This document shows, one piece after another, positions 13,282 through 16,243 of a stretch of DNA of 16,243 nt. The notes beneath the pieces are model-generated. The model made no database searches, had not been told where the DNA came from, and worked only from the letters and a program-made list of their open reading frames with translations. Every line of letters begins with the position of its first letter. The first letter of the stretch is position 1. The translations under genes were made by a program, and so were the position numbers. This DNA is from an uncultured Oscillospiraceae bacterium (GTDB taxonomy: Bacteria > Bacillota > Clostridia > Oscillospirales > Oscillospiraceae), in assembly GCA_934597345.1 (NCBI GenBank), contig CAKTRJ010000044.1, forward strand, positions 1 to 16,243, given 5' to 3'.

Positions 13282-14913
13282 TCAGCGCTTTTTCAGCACG
13301 CCCAGCAGGCCGCGCTTGAGGATCTGACCACCCGCCGAGATCAGCTGGGACTCGATCTTGGCCGCGCGGCGCTCCGCCTTGCGCCTGGCTTCGGCCTCCG
13401 CCTTCTCCTGCTGGCGCTCCGCCTTGCGGCGCTCCTCATCCTCCAGCTTCTGCTGGCGGCGGCGTGCTTCATCCTCCAGCTTTTGCTGGCGCTTGCGCTC
13501 TTCATCAGCCAGCTTTTGCTGGCGCTTCTTGTCGGCTTCCTCTTCCTTCAGCCGCTGCTTCTCCGCTTCAGCCGCCGCCTTTTCCTGGGCCTTGCGGTCA
13601 GCTTCCGCCTGCTTGGCGGCCTCGGCCTTCTCCGCCTCCTCCGTCAGCACCTCATAGGCGGACACATTGTCCACGAAGTCGTCGTACTTCTCCATGCCGT
13701 CGTGCATCATGGTCTTGGCCCGCACCATGGGCTCCGGCGCGGCCATCAGGCTCTGGGGGCAGATGATCTTGGTGCGCTGCACCATGGTGGGCACGCCCTT
13801 TTCATCCAGGAAGGAGGTCAGCGCCTCGCCCACGCCCAGCTCCATGATGGCGTCCTCCGCCTGGAAGGCGGGATTGGCCCGGAAGGCCTGCGCCGCCACG
13901 CGGACGGCCTTCAGCTCGGCGGGGGTATAGGCCCGCAGGGCATGCTGCACCCGGTTGGAGAGCTGGGCCAGCACGGTATCGGGAATATCGCTGGGGCTCT
14001 GTGTGACGAAGTACACGCCCACGCCGCGGGAGCGGATCAGCTTCACCGTCTGCTCGATCTTCTGCAGCAGCACGGCAGGCGCGTCGCGGAACAGCATATG
14101 GGCCTCGTCAAAGAAAAACACCAGCTTGGGCTTGTCCATATCGCCGGCCTCCGGCAGGCTCTCGAACAGCTCCGACAGCATCCACAGCAGGAAGCTGGCG
14201 TACAGCGTGGGATTCTGCACCAGCTTAACGCAGTCCAGCACGTTGATCATGCCCCGGCCGTCGGCGTCGGTGCGCATCCAGTCACAGATATCCAGGGCAG
14301 GTTCGCCGAAGAACAGGTCGCCGCCCTGCTGCTCCAGCGGCAGCAGCGCCCGGAGGATGGCCGCCACGGACTGAGACGTGATGTTGCCGTAGCTCATCAT
14401 GTACTCGATGCGGTGCTCGTTCACATAGGTCAGCATGGCCCGCAGATCCTTCAGGTCGATCAGCAGCAGGCCCTTGTCATCGGCAATGCGGAACACGATG
14501 TGCAGGATGCCCTCCTGGGCCGGGGTCAGGCCCAGAATACGGCTGAGAAGCTCCGGGCCCATGTCGCTGACGGTGGCGCGGACGGCGTGGCCGCCCTCCT
14601 GATAGATATCCCAGAAGGTGGTGGGGTACGCCTTATAGGCGAAGGTATCCCGGATGCCGAACTTGTCGATGCGCTTCTCCATGCCCTCATTGCTCTCGCC
14701 GGGCGCGCAGATGCCCGCCACGTCGCCCTTGACGTCGCACAGGAACACAGGCACACCCGCGTCGGAGAAGGATTCCGCCATCACCTTCATGGTGATGGTC
14801 TTGCCGGTGCCGCTGGCGCCGGCGATCAGGCCGTGGCGGTTGCTCATAGAGGGGTACATCTCCACCCGCTGGCCGTCCGCCAGACCCATATAGATCTTGC
14901 CGTTTTCGTACAT
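13282..14913 (-). CDS. HerA/YjgR-like (DUF853) ATPase with coiled-coil tail
   Basis: A 543-aa P-loop ATPase of the HerA/FtsK superfamily, close to E. coli YjgR. Walker A GASGTGKT is at 32-39, FLCDVKGDVAGI at about 57-68, Walker B LVFFFDEAH with D269/E270, and a sensor-type segment GVGVYFVTQSPSDIPDTVLAQLSNRVQHALRAYTP at 297-331. Residues about 424-520 are a highly charged Glu/Lys/Arg/Gln/Ala coiled coil containing three 11-residue repeats. The end, QILKRGLLGVLKKR, resembles the conserved YjgR C-terminus. The cellular role of this family is not settled; DNA translocation is inferred from HerA. The ATG at 14913 has GGAGG upstream. It is a single-gene unit with its own promoter and terminator. 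Confidence 0.92.
   Translation of the reverse strand: MYENGKIYMGLADGQRVEMYPSMSNRHGLIAGASGTGKTITMKVMAESFSDAGVPVFLCDVKGDVAGICAPGESNEGMEKRIDKFGIRDTFAYKAYPTTFWDIYQEGGHAVRATVSDMGPELLSRILGLTPAQEGILHIVFRIADDKGLLLIDLKDLRAMLTYVNEHRIEYMMSYGNITSQSVAAILRALLPLEQQGGDLFFGEPALDICDWMRTDADGRGMINVLDCVKLVQNPTLYASFLLWMLSELFESLPEAGDMDKPKLVFFFDEAHMLFRDAPAVLLQKIEQTVKLIRSRGVGVYFVTQSPSDIPDTVLAQLSNRVQHALRAYTPAELKAVRVAAQAFRANPAFQAEDAIMELGVGEALTSFLDEKGVPTMVQRTKIICPQSLMAAPEPMVRAKTMMHDGMEKYDDFVDNVSAYEVLTEEAEKAEAAKQAEADRKAQEKAAAEAEKQRLKEEEADKKRQQKLADEERKRQQKLEDEARRRQQKLEDEERRKAERQQEKAEAEARRKAERRAAKIESQLISAGGQILKRGLLGVLKKR
13429..13527 (-). repeat. three 33-bp in-frame tandem repeats in the HerA-like gene
   Basis: Three consecutive units encode KRQQKLADEER, KRQQKLEDEAR and RRQQKLEDEER (residues 463-495). 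The DNA copies share the core CATCCTCCAGCTTTTGCTGG with few changes. The 11-residue period suits a right-handed or straight coiled coil, and copy number could change by slippage. Confidence 0.85.
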
Positions 14914-14951
14914 ATAGCCGTCCTCCGTTGTTTTTGATCTTTCCTGATGGT

Positions 14952-14980
14952 ATTATACGTCAGATTTGCTTCCCGCGCAA
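14952..14980 (-). promoter_or_regulatory. promoter of the HerA-like gene
   Basis: On the minus strand the -10 TATAAT is perfect (14952-14957), with a 17-base spacer and -35 TTGCGC (14975-14980). It lies 38 bases upstream of the start codon. Confidence 0.7.
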
Positions 14981-15001
14981 GAAAAAAGCGTTTTCTCTCT
15001 G

Positions 15002-15045
15002 TTGACAATGTAGCCCCCTTGTGTTACGTTGTGTTTACAACACAA
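15002..15045 (+). promoter_or_regulatory. promoter with operator-like dyad before the 15062 gene
   Basis: -35 TTGACA (15002-15007), a 17-base spacer and an extended -10 TGTTACGTT (15022-15030). Overlapping the expected start site, TTGTGTT TAC AACACAA (15029-15045) is a perfect 7-bp inverted repeat. A further direct copy, TTGTGTTA, begins 10 bases upstream at 15019. The arrangement looks like a repressor operator, though a short 5'-UTR hairpin is also possible. Confidence 0.55.
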
Positions 15046-15061
15046 ACAGGAGGTGGCGCGC

Positions 15062-16168
15062 TTGTCTCATTCGGAAAATATGTTTACCCCCCATGGTGGG
15101 GAAGCTGATGGCGTACCTGCGGCGAAGCGGCCCCGTACCCGCGTCGTCGCCGCATGCGTGCTGGCGGCGGCGGTGATACTGGCCGCCGTGGCGGGGTTCT
15201 CCTCCTATCGGGCCGCCATCGTATCCAAGGGCATTGACCAGCTGACGTACCATGCTTTGCTGAAGCCCGGAAAGGGCATCTCCTCCGTAGAGCTCTGCGG
15301 CCAGTGGTATCACGACGGCGTGCTGGTGGGCCAACTGCCAATAGGAAGCGCCCGGCTGCCCCTGCGGCTGGATGTGGCCATGGAGGGCACCAGCCATTTC
15401 GAGGACGGCGTCATGACCATCGCGCCGCTGGACGAGCTGAAAAAGTGTCTGCCCGTAGATAATGAGGCCGGATGCTCCTATGTGTCCTCCGGCCCTGTCA
15501 CCTCCGGCAGCATCCCCGTCACCGCGGGAGGGCTGTACTGCGTGGGCTTCGCGGCCCGCAGCGACGCCGAAAGCCTTATGGTCCCGCTGCCGGAGGAAAT
15601 CACCGCTGACCCCGCAAGGCTAACCTCTCTGTCCTGTGACGTCTATGTGGTGTGGGCCTGCTTCTCCGACGGCGGCACTGGCGGCCGCTTTGCAGACCCT
15701 GCGCTGGCCAAAGAGCTGGGCTGGGCGCTGTTCTATCCAGGCAGCTGGTACGCCCAAGCGCTGACCAGCACCTATGACGATCCCCGTGACGTGGATCTTT
15801 TCCAGATGTTCTATAACGGCGGCAGCCGTCAGCCCACCCAGGAGGAATATGACTTCGTCCAATACCAGCTGGGCGATCCCGGCACCGATGTGGTGGTCAT
15901 TTCTCCGCAGGAGATGGACGAAGCTCTGACGGAAGTCTTTGGCCTGACGCTGGAGGAGACCAACAAAAAGAACCTGGCGCAGTTCATCTACCGGGAGGAG
16001 ACCGACTGCTACTACCTCTGCCACGGGGATACCAACGCGATGGCTGTGGAGTTTCTCTCCGCCGACACGCCGGAGGATGACCGCGCGGCCCTGACCTATG
16101 AGGGCTGGGACGGCGGATCGTACACCGTGACGGTGGAGCTGCTGTCGGATACCATGCCAGAACAATAG
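15062..16168 (+). CDS. membrane-anchored extracytoplasmic protein, function unknown
   Basis: A 368-aa protein I cannot assign to a family. It has a short basic N-terminus (AKRPRTR), one membrane helix at about 27-46 and no lipobox, so about 320 residues should face outside. The exterior part contains GKGISSVELCGQWYHDGVLVGQLP and, near the end, a segment (about 280-350) with TEVFGLTLEETNKKNLAQFIYREETDCYYLCHGDTNAMAVEF. This recalls the C-terminal region of several clostridial lipoproteins of unknown role. Six or more Cys lie outside, possibly forming disulphides. The start is the TTG at 15062, 6-7 bases after a near-perfect AGGAGGTG. An in-frame ATG at 15080 lacks a ribosome binding site, and the frame open back to 15029 lies in the promoter. 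Confidence 0.75.
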   Translation: MSHSENMFTPHGGEADGVPAAKRPRTRVVAACVLAAAVILAAVAGFSSYRAAIVSKGIDQLTYHALLKPGKGISSVELCGQWYHDGVLVGQLPIGSARLPLRLDVAMEGTSHFEDGVMTIAPLDELKKCLPVDNEAGCSYVSSGPVTSGSIPVTAGGLYCVGFAARSDAESLMVPLPEEITADPARLTSLSCDVYVVWACFSDGGTGGRFADPALAKELGWALFYPGSWYAQALTSTYDDPRDVDLFQMFYNGGSRQPTQEEYDFVQYQLGDPGTDVVVISPQEMDEALTEVFGLTLEETNKKNLAQFIYREETDCYYLCHGDTNAMAVEFLSADTPEDDRAALTYEGWDGGSYTVTVELLSDTMPEQ

Positions 16169-16216
16169 TAACCGTCAAACCACCCCGCGCATGGACAGGC
16201 ATGAGACAATAGTAAC
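16162..16216 (+). repeat. 11-bp direct repeat around the stop codon
   Basis: ACAATAGTAAC occurs at 16162-16172, including the TAG stop of the preceding gene, and again at 16206-16216, 44 bases on, where it runs into the palindrome at the window end. Confidence 0.7.
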
Positions 16217-16242
16217 GGAACGTTTTGCAACGTTCCGTTACT
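16211..16242. repeat. perfect 14-bp palindrome, possible terminator or repeat end
   Basis: AGTAACGGAACGTT (16211-16224), a 4-base loop TTGC, and AACGTTCCGTTACT (16229-16242). The stem is perfect. It lies 42 bases after the stop codon and could be a terminator, but no T run is seen before the window ends one base later. It could equally be an extragenic palindromic repeat or the tip of an inserted element. Confidence 0.65.
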
Positions 16243-16243
16243 G

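Noticed and set aside
13429..13527. CRISPR-like repeats
   Set aside because: The 33-bp units are contiguous without spacers and in frame with a coiled-coil protein.
13252..14937. Plus-strand open frame of about 560 codons opposite the HerA-like gene
   Set aside because: Leu/His/Arg-rich shadow of the coiled coil and ATPase; it begins inside a terminator hairpin.

Overview
The window is GC-rich DNA that most likely comes from a gut-type Firmicute of the Oscillospiraceae/Clostridia kind. This is inferred from the style of the proteins (short lipoprotein signals with LxxC lipoboxes, DHHW and M18 families, Clostridia-type PhoB/PhoR), strong AGGAGG ribosome binding sites, GTG and TTG starts, and an interspersed stem-loop repeat of a kind I recall from such genomes. 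It opens with a tRNA-Asp gene on the minus strand that has a perfect-consensus promoter. No CRISPR array, prophage or transposase gene is visible.

Region 1 (about 198-6732, plus strand) is a complete phosphate operon: pstS, pstC, pstA, pstB, phoU, phoB, phoR. It holds the high-affinity ABC phosphate importer, the PhoU signalling adaptor and the two-component system that reads and controls it, so the cluster is probably autoregulated. Direct repeats resembling a PhoP/PhoB box lie upstream of pstS. A hairpin without a U tract separates pstS from pstC. Later genes are separated by 3 nt or overlap by 1 to 4 nt, except that pstA has no stop before pstB and runs about 190 nt into it. That is either stop loss or a one-base deletion. 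A bidirectional terminator closes the operon.

Region 2 (6741-8193, minus strand) is a compact three-gene unit: a surface-tethered barnase-type ribonuclease lipoprotein, its barstar-like inhibitor, and a small alkyltransferase-like DNA-repair protein that still has the PCHRV cysteine. Upstream are a minus-strand terminator and a roughly 206-bp multi-hairpin element with imperfect terminal inverted repeats (MITE-like, non-coding).

Region 3 (8194-10958, minus strand) pairs an M18 metallo-aminopeptidase with a DHHW-family lipoprotein that carries three and a half cysteine-rich CxxC repeats. A good promoter precedes the DHHW gene, and a divergent promoter faces the next unit.

Region 4 (11141-13224, plus strand) contains an alanine/ornithine-type PLP racemase, a small three-helix membrane protein, and a cyclic-nucleotide-binding-like protein whose C-terminus is helical instead of a DNA-binding domain. 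It ends at a bidirectional terminator shared with region 5.

Region 5 (13282-14913, minus strand) is a HerA/YjgR-type (DUF853) ATPase with a long charged coiled coil built partly from three 33-bp repeats. Diverging from it at 15062 is a TTG-started, membrane-anchored extracytoplasmic protein of unknown function, whose promoter region carries a perfect dyad. The window ends in a perfect 14-bp-stem palindrome next to a repeated 11-mer.
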